Below, one piece after another: positions 1 to 8,460 of a stretch of DNA of 64,000 nucleotides. Source of the stretch: Streptomyces sp. MUM 178J (GTDB taxonomy: Bacteria > Actinomycetota > Actinomycetes > Streptomycetales > Streptomycetaceae); NCBI RefSeq assembly GCF_022414575.1, contig NZ_JADWYQ010000030.1, positions 21,934 through 85,933 on the forward strand, in the 5' to 3' direction. The notes beneath the pieces are model-generated. The model searched no databases. It saw only the letters and a list, made by a program, of their open reading frames with translations, and was not told the DNA's origin. Positions within the stretch are counted from its first letter, which is position 1, and every line of letters begins with the position of its first letter. The position numbers and the translations under genes are program-made.

Positions 1-804
1 GATCTTCTCCACCACGATCCAGCAGCGACCGCCGGTCGCCCCGGCAAGCCGCCGCAGATACCCCTCCGGGTCCGCGAGACCGTCCGGGTGGTCCACCCGC
101 AGTCCCTGGACCACCCCCTCCCGCACCAGCCGCACCACCGTGGCGTGGGTGGCGTCAAAGACCTCTGGATCCTCCACCCGCACCCCGATCAGCTCGGAGA
201 CGGTGAAGAAGCGGCGGTAGTTCAGCTCGGTGCGCGCCAGCCGCCACCAGCACAGCCGGTACCACTGGGCGTCCAGCAGCTCCCCGAGGTCCGTCAGGCC
301 GGCGGTCCCCGCGCGCAGCGGGAAACGGTGCTCCCCGCAGTGCAGGGCCTCGCCCTCCACGCGGAGCTCGCCCAGTTCGTCCCCGAGGCGCCCCGCCAGG
401 ACCGGCAACAGGATCTTTCCGCCGCCCGCCTCCCAGTCGACGTCGAACCAGCGTGCGTACGGGGAGGAGGGCCCCTCCCGGAGCACCTCCCACAGTGCGC
501 GGTTGTGGCGCGGCACGGCGGCCATATGGTTCGGCACGATGTCCAGCACCAGCCCGAGGCCGTGCTCGTGCGCCGTTCGGGCGAGCTGCCTCAGGCCGTG
601 CTCGCCGCCGAGTTCCTCCCGCACCCGGCCGGGGTCCACCACGTCATAGCCGTGCGCCGACCCCGGCACGGCCTCCAGCACGGGTGACAGATGCAGATGC
701 GAGACGCCGAGGGAGGCCAGATACGGCACGGCTGCGGCCGCGGCGGAGAAGGGGAAGTCGGGCTGGAGCTGAAGCCGATAGGTGGCAGTCGGAGTATCGG
801 TCAT
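1..804 (-). CDS. treY: Maltooligosyl trehalose synthase, N-terminal part (3' end outside the window)
   Basis: TreY converts the reducing-end alpha-1,4 bond of a maltodextrin to a terminal trehalosyl unit, which TreZ then releases; it is a cytoplasmic GH13 enzyme of the glycogen-to-trehalose route. The 268 residues visible begin MTDTPTATYRLQLQPDFPF, the usual TreY opening, and carry the GH13 region-I block DIVPNH at about residues 88-93. The ATG at 804 is the first start after the repeat region. The family is normally 750-800 residues, so about two thirds of the gene lies beyond the left edge. The debranching enzyme gene upstream in the same orientation supplies linear dextrins, a common treX-treY-treZ arrangement. 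Identification is confident; only the length is unknown. Confidence 0.93.
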   Translation of the reverse strand, partial: MTDTPTATYRLQLQPDFPFSAAAAAVPYLASLGVSHLHLSPVLEAVPGSAHGYDVVDPGRVREELGGEHGLRQLARTAHEHGLGLVLDIVPNHMAAVPRHNRALWEVLREGPSSPYARWFDVDWEAGGGKILLPVLAGRLGDELGELRVEGEALHCGEHRFPLRAGTAGLTDLGELLDAQWYRLCWWRLARTELNYRRFFTVSELIGVRVEDPEVFDATHATVVRLVREGVVQGLRVDHPDGLADPEGYLRRLAGATGGRCWIVVEKI

Positions 805-851
805 ACAAACGTACGTACCCCGTGGGGGCGGGGCCGGCCCCGCCATCCGCC

Positions 852-942
852 CGACCGGCCGAAGCGACCGGCCGAAGCGACCGGTCCAAGCGACCGGCCG
901 AAGCGACCGGCCGAAGCGACCGGTCCAAGCGGTCGGCCCAAG
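852..942. repeat. 13-bp tandem repeat array between glgX/treX and treY
   Basis: Seven consecutive 13-mers lie here. Units 1, 2, 4 and 5 read CGACCGGCCGAAG, units 3 and 6 read CGACCGGTCCAAG, and unit 7 is a diverged CGGTCGGCCCAAG. This gives a 39-bp higher-order period repeated twice. The core ACCGGT/CCGGCC is self-complementary, so neighbouring units can pair as short hairpins. The array occupies nearly all of the gap between the debranching enzyme stop (956) and the treY start (804), so it would lie in the spacer of a polycistronic mRNA. Confidence 0.9.
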
Positions 943-955
943 CTCCCAGGGGCTG

Positions 956-3076
956 CTACGCGGGTCTGCGCAGCACCGCCAGGCTCCGCCCGGCAAGCCG
1001 CACCCGCTCCCCGGCCGCCACCTTCGGCCCCTGCCCCGGAGGAACCCCCTCCGGCTGCCCCGTGTCCACCACTGCCTCCCATTGGCGGCCGTGGTTCACC
1101 GGCACGGTGAAGTCGAGATCCTGCGCGCTGGCGTTGAACATCAGCAGAAACGAGTCGTCGGAGATCCGCTCCCCGCGGGGCCCCGGCTCCGAGATGGCGT
1201 GTCCGTTCAGGAACACCGTCAGCGCCCGGGCATGCGCCGCCTGCCAGTCCCGCTGCGTCATCTCCTCCCCCTTGGGGGTGAACCAGGCGATGTCGGACAG
1301 CTCGTCATGTGTGCCCTCCACCGGGCGGCCGTGGAAGAACCGCCGCCGCCGGAAGACGGGATGGTCCCGGCGCAGCCACACCATCTGCTGGGTGAAGGCC
1401 AGCAGCGAGCCCTCCTCCCGGCTCCCCGCCTTCGGCCAGTGCACCCAGGAGAGCTCGTTGTCCTGGCAGTACGCGTTGTTGTTGCCGCGCTGGGTGCGGG
1501 CGAACTCGTCGCCGTGGCTGAGCATCGGCACGCCCTGGGAGAGCATCAGCGTGGCGATGAAGTTGCGCATCTGCCGCTCGCGCAGCGCCAGCACCACGGA
1601 GTCTTCGGTCTCGCCCTCGGCCCCGCAGTTCCAGGACCGGTTGTGGCTCTCCCCGTCGCGGTTGCCCTCGCCGTTCGCCTCGTTGTGCTTCTCGTTGTAC
1701 GAGACGAGATCGTGGAGGGTGAAGCCGTCATGGCAGGTGGTGAAGTTGATGGAGGCCAGCGGCCGCCGTCCGTCGTCCTGGTAGAGGTCGGAGGAGCCCG
1801 TCAGCCGCGAGGCGAACTCCGCAAGCGTCCGCGGTTCTCCGCGCCACAGGTCGCGCACCGTGTCGCGGTACTTGCCGTTCCACTCCGTCCACAGTGGTGG
1901 GAAGTTCCCCACCTGGTAGCCGCCCTCGCCGACGTCCCAGGGCTCGGCGATCAGTTTGACCTGGCTGACCACCGGGTCCTGCTGCACCAGGTCGAAGAAG
2001 GAGGACAGCCGGTCCACCTCGTGGAACTGCCGGGCGAGTGTCGCCGCGAGGTCGAAGCGGAAGCCGTCGACGTGCATCTCGGTGACCCAGTACCGCAGCG
2101 AGTCCATGATCAGCTGAAGGACGTGGGGGCTGCGCATCAGCAGCGAGTTCCCGGTCCCGGTGGTGTCGGTGTAGTAGCGGCGGTCGGCGGCCAGCCGGTA
2201 GTACGAGGCGTTGTCCAGCCCCCGGAAGGAGAGCGTGGGCCCCAGATGATTGCCCTCTGCGGTGTGGTTGTAGACCACGTCGAGGATCACCTCGATGCCC
2301 GCCTGGTGCAAAGCCTTGACCGCCTGCTTGAACTCCAGCACCTGCTCGCCGCGGTCGCCCCACGAGGCATAGGCGTTGTGCGGGGCGAAGAAGCCGATCG
2401 TGTTGTAGCCCCAGTAGTTGCTCAGCCCCATGTCCGCCAGGCGGTTGTCGTGGACGAACTGATGCACCGGCATCAGCTCCAGCGTGGTGACGCCCAGCTC
2501 CGTCAGATGAGAGATCACCGCCGGGTGGGCCAGCCCCGCGTAGGTCCCGCGCAGCTCTTTGGGCAGCTCCGGATGGAGCATGGTCAGGCCCTTCACATGG
2601 GCCTCGTAGATCACCGTGCGGTGGTAGTCCGTGCGCGGCGGGCGGTCGTCGCCCCAGTCGAAGTACGGGTTGACCACCACCGAGGTCATCGTGTGCGGCG
2701 CGGAGTCCAGATCGTTGCGTGAGTCGGGGCGGCCGAAGTGATAGCCGTACACCGACTCGTTCCAGTCGACGGACCCGCAGATCGCACGTGCGTACGGGTC
2801 GAGGAGGAGCTTGGCGGAGTTGCACCGCTGCCCGCGCTCCGGGGCGTACGGGCCGTGGACGCGGAAGCCGTACCGCTGCCCCGGCATCACACCCGGCAGA
2901 TACGCGTGGCGTACAAAGGCGTCGGTCTCCCGCAGCTCCACCGCCGTCTCCGAGCCGTCGTCGTACAGCAGACACAGCTCGATACGCCGTGCGGCTTCCG
3001 AGTACACCGCGAAGTTCGTGCCGGCGCCGTCGTACGTCGCGCCCAGGGGATACGCCTGTCCCGGCCAGACCTGCAT
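956..3076 (-). CDS. glgX: Glycogen debranching enzyme GlgX/TreX
   Basis: Hydrolyses alpha-1,6 branches of glycogen in the cytoplasm, producing linear maltodextrins for TreY/TreZ. The 706-residue product has an N-terminal CBM48-like beta domain (about residues 1-150), then a GH13 barrel with DVVYNH at 266-271, the nucleophile Asp342 in GFRFD, the acid Glu378 in AEPWD and a later CHDGFT block. Length matches the family (about 700). An open frame extends upstream to 3139, but [12 protein letters not shown] at 3076 is the family-typical start. The gene is followed by treY across the 13-bp repeat array. TreX and GlgX are the same family; the treY neighbour favours the trehalose role. Confidence 0.93.
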   Translation of the reverse strand: MQVWPGQAYPLGATYDGAGTNFAVYSEAARRIELCLLYDDGSETAVELRETDAFVRHAYLPGVMPGQRYGFRVHGPYAPERGQRCNSAKLLLDPYARAICGSVDWNESVYGYHFGRPDSRNDLDSAPHTMTSVVVNPYFDWGDDRPPRTDYHRTVIYEAHVKGLTMLHPELPKELRGTYAGLAHPAVISHLTELGVTTLELMPVHQFVHDNRLADMGLSNYWGYNTIGFFAPHNAYASWGDRGEQVLEFKQAVKALHQAGIEVILDVVYNHTAEGNHLGPTLSFRGLDNASYYRLAADRRYYTDTTGTGNSLLMRSPHVLQLIMDSLRYWVTEMHVDGFRFDLAATLARQFHEVDRLSSFFDLVQQDPVVSQVKLIAEPWDVGEGGYQVGNFPPLWTEWNGKYRDTVRDLWRGEPRTLAEFASRLTGSSDLYQDDGRRPLASINFTTCHDGFTLHDLVSYNEKHNEANGEGNRDGESHNRSWNCGAEGETEDSVVLALRERQMRNFIATLMLSQGVPMLSHGDEFARTQRGNNNAYCQDNELSWVHWPKAGSREEGSLLAFTQQMVWLRRDHPVFRRRRFFHGRPVEGTHDELSDIAWFTPKGEEMTQRDWQAAHARALTVFLNGHAISEPGPRGERISDDSFLLMFNASAQDLDFTVPVNHGRQWEAVVDTGQPEGVPPGQGPKVAAGERVRLAGRSLAVLRRPA

Positions 3077-3383
3077 AGATATGACTCTTCCACTTCTGAT
3101 CCGGGTGCTGGGGGCCCTCGGCCCGGATCGTCCCCGCAAGTATCGTCGCTCATGCCTCGATCCCGCTGCCGACAGGCGTGGACGGCGCGGTCAACATCGG
3201 TTTCCCTCCATCGCCCGGGGGTGCAATCCCTATGAATCCGCTCACGTGGGCAGACATCGCCGACGGGAAACCGGAAGCAGCTTAAGGGAGTTGGGAAACG
3301 TCCCGGTGGATACGCTGCATGACGTCCCACAGGCGGAGTACCCTTCCTTGATCGTTGGAGGGGGCACGGAAGGCGGTGCGCGG
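3077..3383. other. Divergent intergenic region between glgX and the HEPN gene
   Basis: About 300 bp that must hold promoters for glgX (leftward) and the HEPN-family gene (rightward). I see an inverted repeat CGGTTTCCC (3198-3206) / GGGAAACCG (3265-3273) with 58 bp between the arms, too far apart for one dimer site but possible as two half-sites or a looping pair. The right-hand gene has a GGAAGG at about 3368-3373. No further coding sequence is supported. Confidence 0.5.
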
Positions 3384-4616
3384 GTGAGCTCGGGAGGGCT
3401 GGAGCTACCCCCCGGTGAAGCGGGTCACGAGGGGGACTCCTCCGACGTACCGCCCGGGGCGGTCTCCCTCGCCAGACCGGTGGAGATCGGGGCGGAGCTG
3501 GACTGGGGCGCGGACGCCTGGAGCGAGGTGCGCACCCGCGCCCAGCGCGCGGGACGTGCGTACATCTGGCTGAATCTGGTCGAGCAGCGGCTGCGGGCGG
3601 TGGTGGCCGCGGTGCTGCGGCCGGTGTACGAACCCGTCCACGGCGACGACTGGGTGGTCGCCGCGGCAGGTCCCGCCGGGCAGGAGTGGGTGCAGCGCGC
3701 GGTCGCGGTCCGCGAGGTCTCGCGGCGCAAGGGCTATCTGCTGGACCCGGCGGACGACAACGTCCTGTCGTTTCTGACGCTGCCCCAGCTGCGCGAGCTG
3801 ATGGTGCAGCACTGGCCCTGCTTTGAGCCGTACTTCGACGACCGGCGGGACGTCGAGCTGGCGCTCGACGAGCTGGAGGTGGCCCGGAACATCGTCTCCC
3901 GCAACCGGGCGCTGAACGAGGCGGTGCTCGCCCAGGCGGAGCGGGCCTCGGCGCGGCTGCTGGAGATACTGGGCGGCGGGGCCGGCGTCCCCTCGGCGGA
4001 CCGGCTCCCCGTCGACGCCGTGGAGGATCTCGTCGGCGACCGGTACGCAGACGTGGTCTCCGTCCACCCCGACCGGGTGCGGCTGCTGCGTCAGCTCCCC
4101 GCCGAGGACTTCTTCGGCGGCGCGCGCCGCCTCGACGCGATCGGCATAGGCCTCAATCTGCTGGTGCAGAACTTCTCCGGCCGCCGGCTGGTGCGGCTGG
4201 CCGAGTCCGGCTGCCGGGTGCGGCTGCTCTTCCTCAACCCGGCGAGCAGCGCCGTCAAACGGCGCGAGCGCGAACTGGGCCTCAAAAAGGGCGAACTGAG
4301 CCGCACGGTGGAGATGAACATCCTCCATATGCGCCGGGTCCGCGCCCGGCTGCGCGATCCGGGCGCGTTCGAGATCCAGGTCTTCGACGAAACCCCCCGC
4401 TTCACCGCCTATCTGGTGGACGGGGACGGCCCCGACGGCGTGGCGGTCGTCCAGTCCTATCTGCGCAAGGCGCGCGGGATGGAGGCGCCGGTGCTGGTCC
4501 TGCGGGGCGGCGGGCGTGCCGTGGTGCAGGCGGGCGTCGACCCCGACAACGGGCTGTTCCAGACCTATCGCGAGGAGTTCGAGTCGTTCTGGGCGGATTC
4601 GCGCCCGGTGTCCTGA
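3384..4616 (+). CDS. SAV2148-family HEPN-domain protein
   Basis: A 410-residue soluble protein that I recall as a conserved Streptomyces family annotated SAV2148, HEPN domain-containing. HEPN domains are helical folds found in many nucleases and toxin systems, but no catalytic RNase function is established for this family to my knowledge. The GTG at 3384 is chosen because the protein then starts VSSGGLELPPGEAGHEGD, the conserved N-terminus, and GGAAGG lies 10 nt upstream; the reading frame stays open further upstream. Residues 50-190 are helical and charged. The C-terminal half (SGRRLVRLAESGCRVRLLF, then a VDGDGPDG segment) resembles a nucleotide- or lipid-processing fold, which I cannot name safely. 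It appears monocistronic, with the exonuclease gene 93 bp downstream. Confidence 0.75.
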   Translation: MSSGGLELPPGEAGHEGDSSDVPPGAVSLARPVEIGAELDWGADAWSEVRTRAQRAGRAYIWLNLVEQRLRAVVAAVLRPVYEPVHGDDWVVAAAGPAGQEWVQRAVAVREVSRRKGYLLDPADDNVLSFLTLPQLRELMVQHWPCFEPYFDDRRDVELALDELEVARNIVSRNRALNEAVLAQAERASARLLEILGGGAGVPSADRLPVDAVEDLVGDRYADVVSVHPDRVRLLRQLPAEDFFGGARRLDAIGIGLNLLVQNFSGRRLVRLAESGCRVRLLFLNPASSAVKRRERELGLKKGELSRTVEMNILHMRRVRARLRDPGAFEIQVFDETPRFTAYLVDGDGPDGVAVVQSYLRKARGMEAPVLVLRGGGRAVVQAGVDPDNGLFQTYREEFESFWADSRPVS

Positions 4617-4709
4617 GACAGGGTCGCAGCCCGGCGTTGTCAGTGGCGCGTGCCAGGGTGGAGACCGGTGGGGAACCGGCAGGGGGCCCCACGTGCACAA
4701 GGGGGGAAC

Positions 4710-5522
4710 ATGGCCTGGCACGCTGAGCCGCTCGTCGGCTTCGACCTGGAGACCACCGGCACCGAGCCGCTGGAGGCGCGGATCGTGACGGCGGCGATCG
4801 TCGAGGTGGGGACGCGGGGTGTCGCGCGGCGTACCTGGCTGGCCGACCCGGGCGTGCCGATTCCGCCGCAGGCGTCCGCGATCCACGGCATCAGCAGCGA
4901 GCGGGCGGCGGCGGAGGGGCGGCCGGCGCGGGAGGTCGCCGACGAGATCGCGGAGGCGCTGACGGGCTGCTGGCGGCGCGGTGTGCCGGTGGTCGCGTAC
5001 AACGCGGCGTTCGATCTGACGCTGCTCAGCGCGGAGTTGCGACGGCACGGGCTGCCCTCGCTCGCCGAACGTGGATACGCGACGGCCGGGACCGGCCCGG
5101 TGATCGACCCCTACACGATCGACCGTGCCGTCGACCGCTATCGCAAGGGCAAGCGCACCCTTGAGGCCGTCTGCGCCGAGTACGGCATCCGGTTGGACGA
5201 CGCCCACGAGGCGGGCGCGGACGCGCTGGCCGCCGTGCGGGTGGCTCGGGCGATAGCCGGGCGGCACAAGGCCGTGGCCGCGATGACTCCTGCGGAGCTG
5301 CATGAACGTCAGATTCACTGGTACGCCCAGTGGGCGACGGACTTCCAGCGCTTTCTGCGCCGCAAGGGGGACGCGGGCGCGGTGGTCGACCCGTCCTGGC
5401 CGCTGCGCGCGCTGCCGACGTCTCCTGCTGCGCCGCCCCTCCCGGAACCGGGGCTCCGCCCCGGGCCCCGCGTCTCGGATTCCGCCGGACTTCGCCCGGG
5501 GGCGCCTGCAGGCGGGGTTTGA
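4710..5522 (+). CDS. DnaQ-like (DEDDh) 3'-5' exonuclease
   Basis: A 270-residue exonuclease-fold protein that would remove 3' nucleotides from DNA or RNA with two metal ions. The ExoI motif FDLETTG sits at residues 11-17, ExoII around VVAYNAAFDLTLL (about 95-107), and ExoIII DDAHEAGADALA (about 170-181) supplies the histidine and last aspartate, so all DEDDh ligands are visible. The ATG at 4710 has GGGGGGAA just upstream. After about residue 245 the sequence turns into low-complexity Pro/Gly/Arg made of the same GC-rich repeats that fill the downstream spacer, so the true ancestral stop may have been lost or the tail is recent. Possible roles are proofreading, RNase T-like or DNA repair; the exact substrate cannot be read. 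Confidence 0.85.
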   Translation: MAWHAEPLVGFDLETTGTEPLEARIVTAAIVEVGTRGVARRTWLADPGVPIPPQASAIHGISSERAAAEGRPAREVADEIAEALTGCWRRGVPVVAYNAAFDLTLLSAELRRHGLPSLAERGYATAGTGPVIDPYTIDRAVDRYRKGKRTLEAVCAEYGIRLDDAHEAGADALAAVRVARAIAGRHKAVAAMTPAELHERQIHWYAQWATDFQRFLRRKGDAGAVVDPSWPLRALPTSPAAPPLPEPGLRPGPRVSDSAGLRPGAPAGGV

Positions 5523-6057
5523 TCGAGGCCTTGAGTCTGGGGTTCCGCCGGGTTTCGCCGGGCTCCGGTCCGGGGTGCCCGCTGGCGGGGTTTGACTTCG
5601 GGGCCCTTCGCCCCTGGGGTTCCGCCCCGGGCCCCCGGGCTCGGACCCCCGCGCTCCGGTCGCCGGCGGGGCCTGGTTCCGGCCCTCCGCCCAGGCCGAC
5701 CGGAGTGCCCCCGGGCGTGAGGCACCCCTCCCCCCCCCCGCATCTCCGGACCACGGACCACGGACACGATCCGTGCCGCCGGGCACGGCGGGTACGCAGA
5801 CGACCAGGACATCCACAACCGTCCGGGGCGTCCGCAGTGACCAGGAACGGGGCCAAGGCTCAGCCCTGTTCACTGATGAGGAACGGTTGGTTTCGAGGTC
5901 CGAGCTCCGGCGCTCGCGCCGAGCGGCGGAGCCCATGTCGAGGGCTTCGCCCCTTGGCTCGCGTGCTCGATGTGCCCCGGCCGTCTCCTCCCGTACTTCG
6001 GCAGGTGTTCAGGGGCGCCTCCCGGGAGCTGCCTCCAGGGGTTGAAACGTGACTCCG

Positions 6058-6108
6058 GTCCTCAGGCGCCGGGACGGCCCGAGCCCAGCCCGTCCGGCGC
6101 CTGAGGAC
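6058..6108. terminator. 19-bp hairpin, bidirectional terminator-like repeat
   Basis: Arms GTCCTCAGGCGCCGGGACGG (6058-6077) and CCGTCCGGCGCCTGAGGAC (6090-6108) pair over 19 bp with one bulged G and a 12-nt loop. This sequence family (…CGTCCGGCG..TGAGGAC) is, from memory, one of the commonest intergenic inverted repeats in Streptomyces genomes, usually between convergent genes, as here. Confidence 0.7.
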
Positions 6109-6146
6109 GCACACGGCCTTCAGGCCACAGAGGACAGAGCCTTCAG

Positions 6147-6175
6147 GCTTTGCGCCGTGGGCCACGGCGCAAAGC
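6147..6175. terminator. 29-bp near-perfect palindrome downstream of the kinase-like gene
   Basis: GCTTTGCGCCGTGG (6147-6160), a single G, and CCACGGCGCAAAGC (6162-6175) form 14-bp perfect arms. In RNA the innermost pairs would open into a small loop. It sits about 120 bp beyond the stop of the leftward phosphotransferase-like gene, next to the other hairpin, so termination is the simplest reading; the near-absence of a loop also allows a protein-binding or cruciform site. Confidence 0.5.
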
Positions 6176-6297
6176 GGTCGAGCCCCGGGCAGGGGCGTGG
6201 GGCCGCCGGTCTGGCGGCGGGGGAGGCTGGGGGCTTGCCCCGGCCATGAGAGAAGGGGACAGGGGACGCCACCCCTCGCAGCGGCAGCGGCGGTGCG

Positions 6298-7152
6298 TCA
6301 GAAGGCGTGCCAGCGGACCCGCGTGTCGCCGTCGCGGAGGGACGCCACCCGGCGGCGGAACTCCGCCAGGGCGCGCGGGTTCGCCGGCGCGTGCTGGGCC
6401 ACCCAGGCGCAGCTCGCCGTCTCACGGGCGTCGCGGAGGACCTCGCAGCCGGCCCAGTCGCGTACGTCCCATCCGTAGGCCGACACAAACGCCGCATAGG
6501 CCTCGGGAGACAGCCCGTAGCGGTCGCGGGCGAGGGCCATGACCACCAGGTCGTGCTCGCGGTCATCCGAGGAGAAGGTCTCCAGGTCCAGCAGCACGGG
6601 GCCGTCCGGGCCTACATGGACGTTTCGGGGGAGCGCGTCGCCGTGGACCGGGCCGGGCGTCAGCCTCGGCGTGAGTCCGGCGGTCGTCGCGCGGAGGCGG
6701 TCGGCCCGCTCGCGCAGATATACGGCGTCGGCCGGGTCGATTGCGTCCCCCGCAAGCCGCAGCCACCGCTCCACCCCGCCCAGAAGCTCCCGCCGCGGCA
6801 GGGCGAAGGGCGCGGCGGGCAGTGCGTGCACCCGGCGCAGCAGTACCGCCAGATCCTCCGGTGCGGCGGTGCGTACGGCGTCGGGGAGCCGGTGCCACAC
6901 CGTCACCGGGCAGCCCAGGGCCTGCCGCGGCTCCGGCTCCGCCGCCCGCACCGCGGGAACGCCCGACTCCGCGAGCCAGGCGGCGACGGCGAGCTCCCGC
7001 TCGGCGCGGGGCGTCAACTCGGCACTCCGGCCGACCTTGACGACGAACTCACCCGTCTCGAACACGGCGTTCTCGCCGAGGGCCAGCAGCTTCGCGCCCT
7101 CCGCGGGCAGTCCGGCCGCCGTCAGCAGCCGTCGGGCCTGTGTCTCGTCCAT
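6298..7152 (-). CDS. Aminoglycoside phosphotransferase (APH) family protein
   Basis: A 284-residue protein kinase-like fold enzyme predicted to phosphorylate a small molecule. The catalytic loop is HGDALPRN at residues 170-177 (Asp172 base, Asn177 metal ligand) and the metal-binding LDLE follows at 188-191; an N-terminal nucleotide lobe is seen around GENAVFETGEFVVKV (26-40) with Lys39. Length is normal for the family. Start ATG at 7152 gives MDETQARRLL; the open frame continues upstream without family similarity. A possible promoter lies at 7352-7380. No resistance cluster surrounds it, so drug modification should not be assumed; many such genes have unknown substrates (sugars, choline, macrolides, hydroxyurea). 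Confidence 0.8.
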   Translation of the reverse strand: MDETQARRLLTAAGLPAEGAKLLALGENAVFETGEFVVKVGRSAELTPRAERELAVAAWLAESGVPAVRAAEPEPRQALGCPVTVWHRLPDAVRTAAPEDLAVLLRRVHALPAAPFALPRRELLGGVERWLRLAGDAIDPADAVYLRERADRLRATTAGLTPRLTPGPVHGDALPRNVHVGPDGPVLLDLETFSSDDREHDLVVMALARDRYGLSPEAYAAFVSAYGWDVRDWAGCEVLRDARETASCAWVAQHAPANPRALAEFRRRVASLRDGDTRVRWHAF

Positions 7153-7351
7153 CACGCGGCACAGTCTCGCATCGTGTCCTCCGCGTGATCGAATCCCAGA
7201 AGAAGTCTCCGAAGCGTGCCCATGTCGCCATGTTCTCCATGGCCGCCCACGGGCAGGGGGCCCGGTCCTCGAGCGGCAGGGTCCTGACGCGGTGCGGTCC
7301 GGCCGGATTCCCGCGGTCCTGTTGCGTAAGCTTGTGGAGCAGGTCACGGCT

Positions 7352-7380
7352 GTATGACGCACTTGATCCGGGCGCGTCAA
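7352..7380 (-). promoter_or_regulatory. Candidate vegetative promoter for the APH-family gene
   Basis: On the minus strand TTGACG (7375-7380) is followed after 17 bp by TCATAC (7352-7357). The -35 is a strong match to the main sigma factor consensus; the -10 is weak. It lies about 200 bp upstream of the ATG at 7152. Confidence 0.4.
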
Positions 7381-7445
7381 TCAGACAGGGTTTTCCACCG
7401 GAGGCCCCGCACGGCCTCCCGTCCCGCCGGCCTTCCGCCGCGCGC

Positions 7446-7480
7446 GGCCGCCGTGCCCTCCCCCACGGGGCACGGCGGCC
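7446..7480. promoter_or_regulatory. Perfect 13-bp inverted repeat just upstream of the DUF1697 gene
   Basis: GGCCGCCGTGCCC (7446-7458) and GGGCACGGCGGCC (7468-7480) are exact complements with a 9-nt loop. The right arm ends only 17 bp before the ATG at 7497 and overlaps where the -35 of the proposed leaderless promoter should be, so it may be an operator or a terminator insulating the gene from upstream transcription. Confidence 0.5.
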
Positions 7481-7484
7481 GTCA

Positions 7485-7490
7485 TATGGT
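7485..7490 (+). promoter_or_regulatory. -10 element TATGGT of a leaderless promoter
   Basis: TATGGT ends 6 nt before the ATG at 7497, the spacing expected if transcription begins at the A of the start codon. No Shine-Dalgarno sequence precedes the ATG, which supports a leaderless mRNA. Confidence 0.5.
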
Positions 7491-7496
7491 GTGACG

Positions 7497-8048
7497 ATGA
7501 CGACGAGGTATGCGGCGCTGCTGCGCGGGATCAACGTCGGGGGCCGCAGAAAGGTCCCGATGGCCGCTCTGCGTGAGGTCCTCGCCTCACTGGGCCACAC
7601 GGACGTCGGCACCTATCTGCAGAGCGGGAACGCCGTCTTCTCCAGCGAGTCCGCGGATGAGCAGGCGCTCTCGGCGGAGTTGGAGAAGGCCATCGAGGAC
7701 CGCTTCGGGTTCGACGTGGACTGCCTGGTGCGCGGCGGCGACTATCTGCGCGCGGTCATCGACGCCTGCCCGTTCCCCGCCGCCTCGCTGGAGGGGAAGC
7801 AGCTCCATGTCACCTTTCTCTCCGAGGCCGTCGACCCCGCCCGGCTCGCACCGGTCGACCCACAGGCCTTTCTCCCCGAGGAGTTCCGTCTCGGCGACAG
7901 GGCGCTGTACCTCTACCTCCCCGAGGGCATGGGCCGTTCCAAGCTCGCCGAAGCGCTCGCCAGGCCGTCCTTGTTCAAGGAGGTCACCGCCACCAGTCGC
8001 AACTGGAACACCGTGGTCAAACTGGCGGAGCTGACCGATGCCGACTGA
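7497..8048 (+). CDS. DUF1697 domain-containing protein
   Basis: A 183-residue cytoplasmic protein of the DUF1697 family, recognised by the opening MTTRYAALLRGINVGG, the YLQSGNAVF segment at about residues 39-47 and the C-terminal TSRNWNTV. The family's biochemical role is unknown. A GTG six bases upstream (7491) is in frame but would overlap the spacer of the proposed -10, so the ATG is preferred. The last 11 bp overlap the next gene's start (8038), implying translational coupling of the two. Confidence 0.85.
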   Translation: MTTRYAALLRGINVGGRRKVPMAALREVLASLGHTDVGTYLQSGNAVFSSESADEQALSAELEKAIEDRFGFDVDCLVRGGDYLRAVIDACPFPAASLEGKQLHVTFLSEAVDPARLAPVDPQAFLPEEFRLGDRALYLYLPEGMGRSKLAEALARPSLFKEVTATSRNWNTVVKLAELTDAD

Positions 8049-8421
8049 GCCCGCGGACCCCGTCGGCGCCGCCATGGAGGCGGAGCTCAGGCTGCTCGAC
8101 CCGGCCGTGCGCATCTCGCCCCAGCAACTCGCCGAACTGCTGCACCCGGACTTCTGCGGAATCGGCGCCTCCGGCCGCACCTGGAACCGCGACACTGTCA
8201 CCGCAGCCCTCACCACGCGCCTCGAATCCGCCCAACGCCCCATCACCGCCTCGCATATGAGAGGCGTCCAGCTCGCTCCCGACGTGGTGCATCTGACCTT
8301 CGACACCGAGTCAGGAGCCCAGCGCACCCACCGCAGCTCGCTGTGGCGGCTGACGGAGGGACGCTGGCTGCTCTACTTCCACCAGGGCACGCACTTCGGC
8401 GCTCGCGCCGACGCAGGGTGA
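8038..8421 (+). CDS. DUF4440 / NTF2-like (SnoaL-fold) protein
   Basis: A 127-residue single-domain protein with the cone-shaped NTF2-like fold pattern: an N-terminal helix (EAELRLLDPAVR), the ELLHPDFCGIGASGRTWNRD segment and a C-terminal beta strand SSLWRLTEGRWLLYFHQGT. This family includes small enzymes and ligand-binding proteins; no catalytic residue can be singled out. It begins inside the DUF1697 gene and ends about 150 bp before the convergent chelatase gene, with a hairpin in between. Confidence 0.82.
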   Translation: MPTEPADPVGAAMEAELRLLDPAVRISPQQLAELLHPDFCGIGASGRTWNRDTVTAALTTRLESAQRPITASHMRGVQLAPDVVHLTFDTESGAQRTHRSSLWRLTEGRWLLYFHQGTHFGARADAG

Positions 8422-8460
8422 ACCCGCCGCGGAATGGGCCCACGCGCAACAGGCCGGACC

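Larger units (their letters stand above)
5523..6297. other. 775-bp gene-free spacer with GC-rich repeats and two hairpins
   Basis: No plausible gene on either strand; the open frames here are low-complexity Pro/Arg/Gly. The left part (about 5440-5700) repeats short modules such as GGGGTTCCGCC and GGCGGGGTTTGA several times, a style of intergenic filler common in Streptomyces. The right part holds two strong inverted repeats listed separately (6058-6108 and 6147-6175), placed where the rightward exonuclease and leftward kinase-like genes converge. Confidence 0.6.

Noticed and set aside
852..942. CRISPR-like array
   Set aside because: Units are contiguous 13-mers with no spacers and no cas genes are nearby.
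3405..5936. 843-aa open frame on the minus strand opposite the HEPN and exonuclease genes
   Set aside because: GC-rich shadow frame: composition dominated by Arg/Pro/His, no motif, and fully covered by two well-supported plus-strand genes.
6298..7152. Aminoglycoside resistance gene
   Set aside because: APH-fold family membership alone does not show resistance; no resistance or biosynthesis context is present.
7049..7612. Minus-strand ORF with an MENMATWARFGDFFWDS segment between the APH and DUF1697 genes
   Set aside because: No ribosome binding site, continues into the APH gene in the wrong frame, and the remainder is low-complexity.
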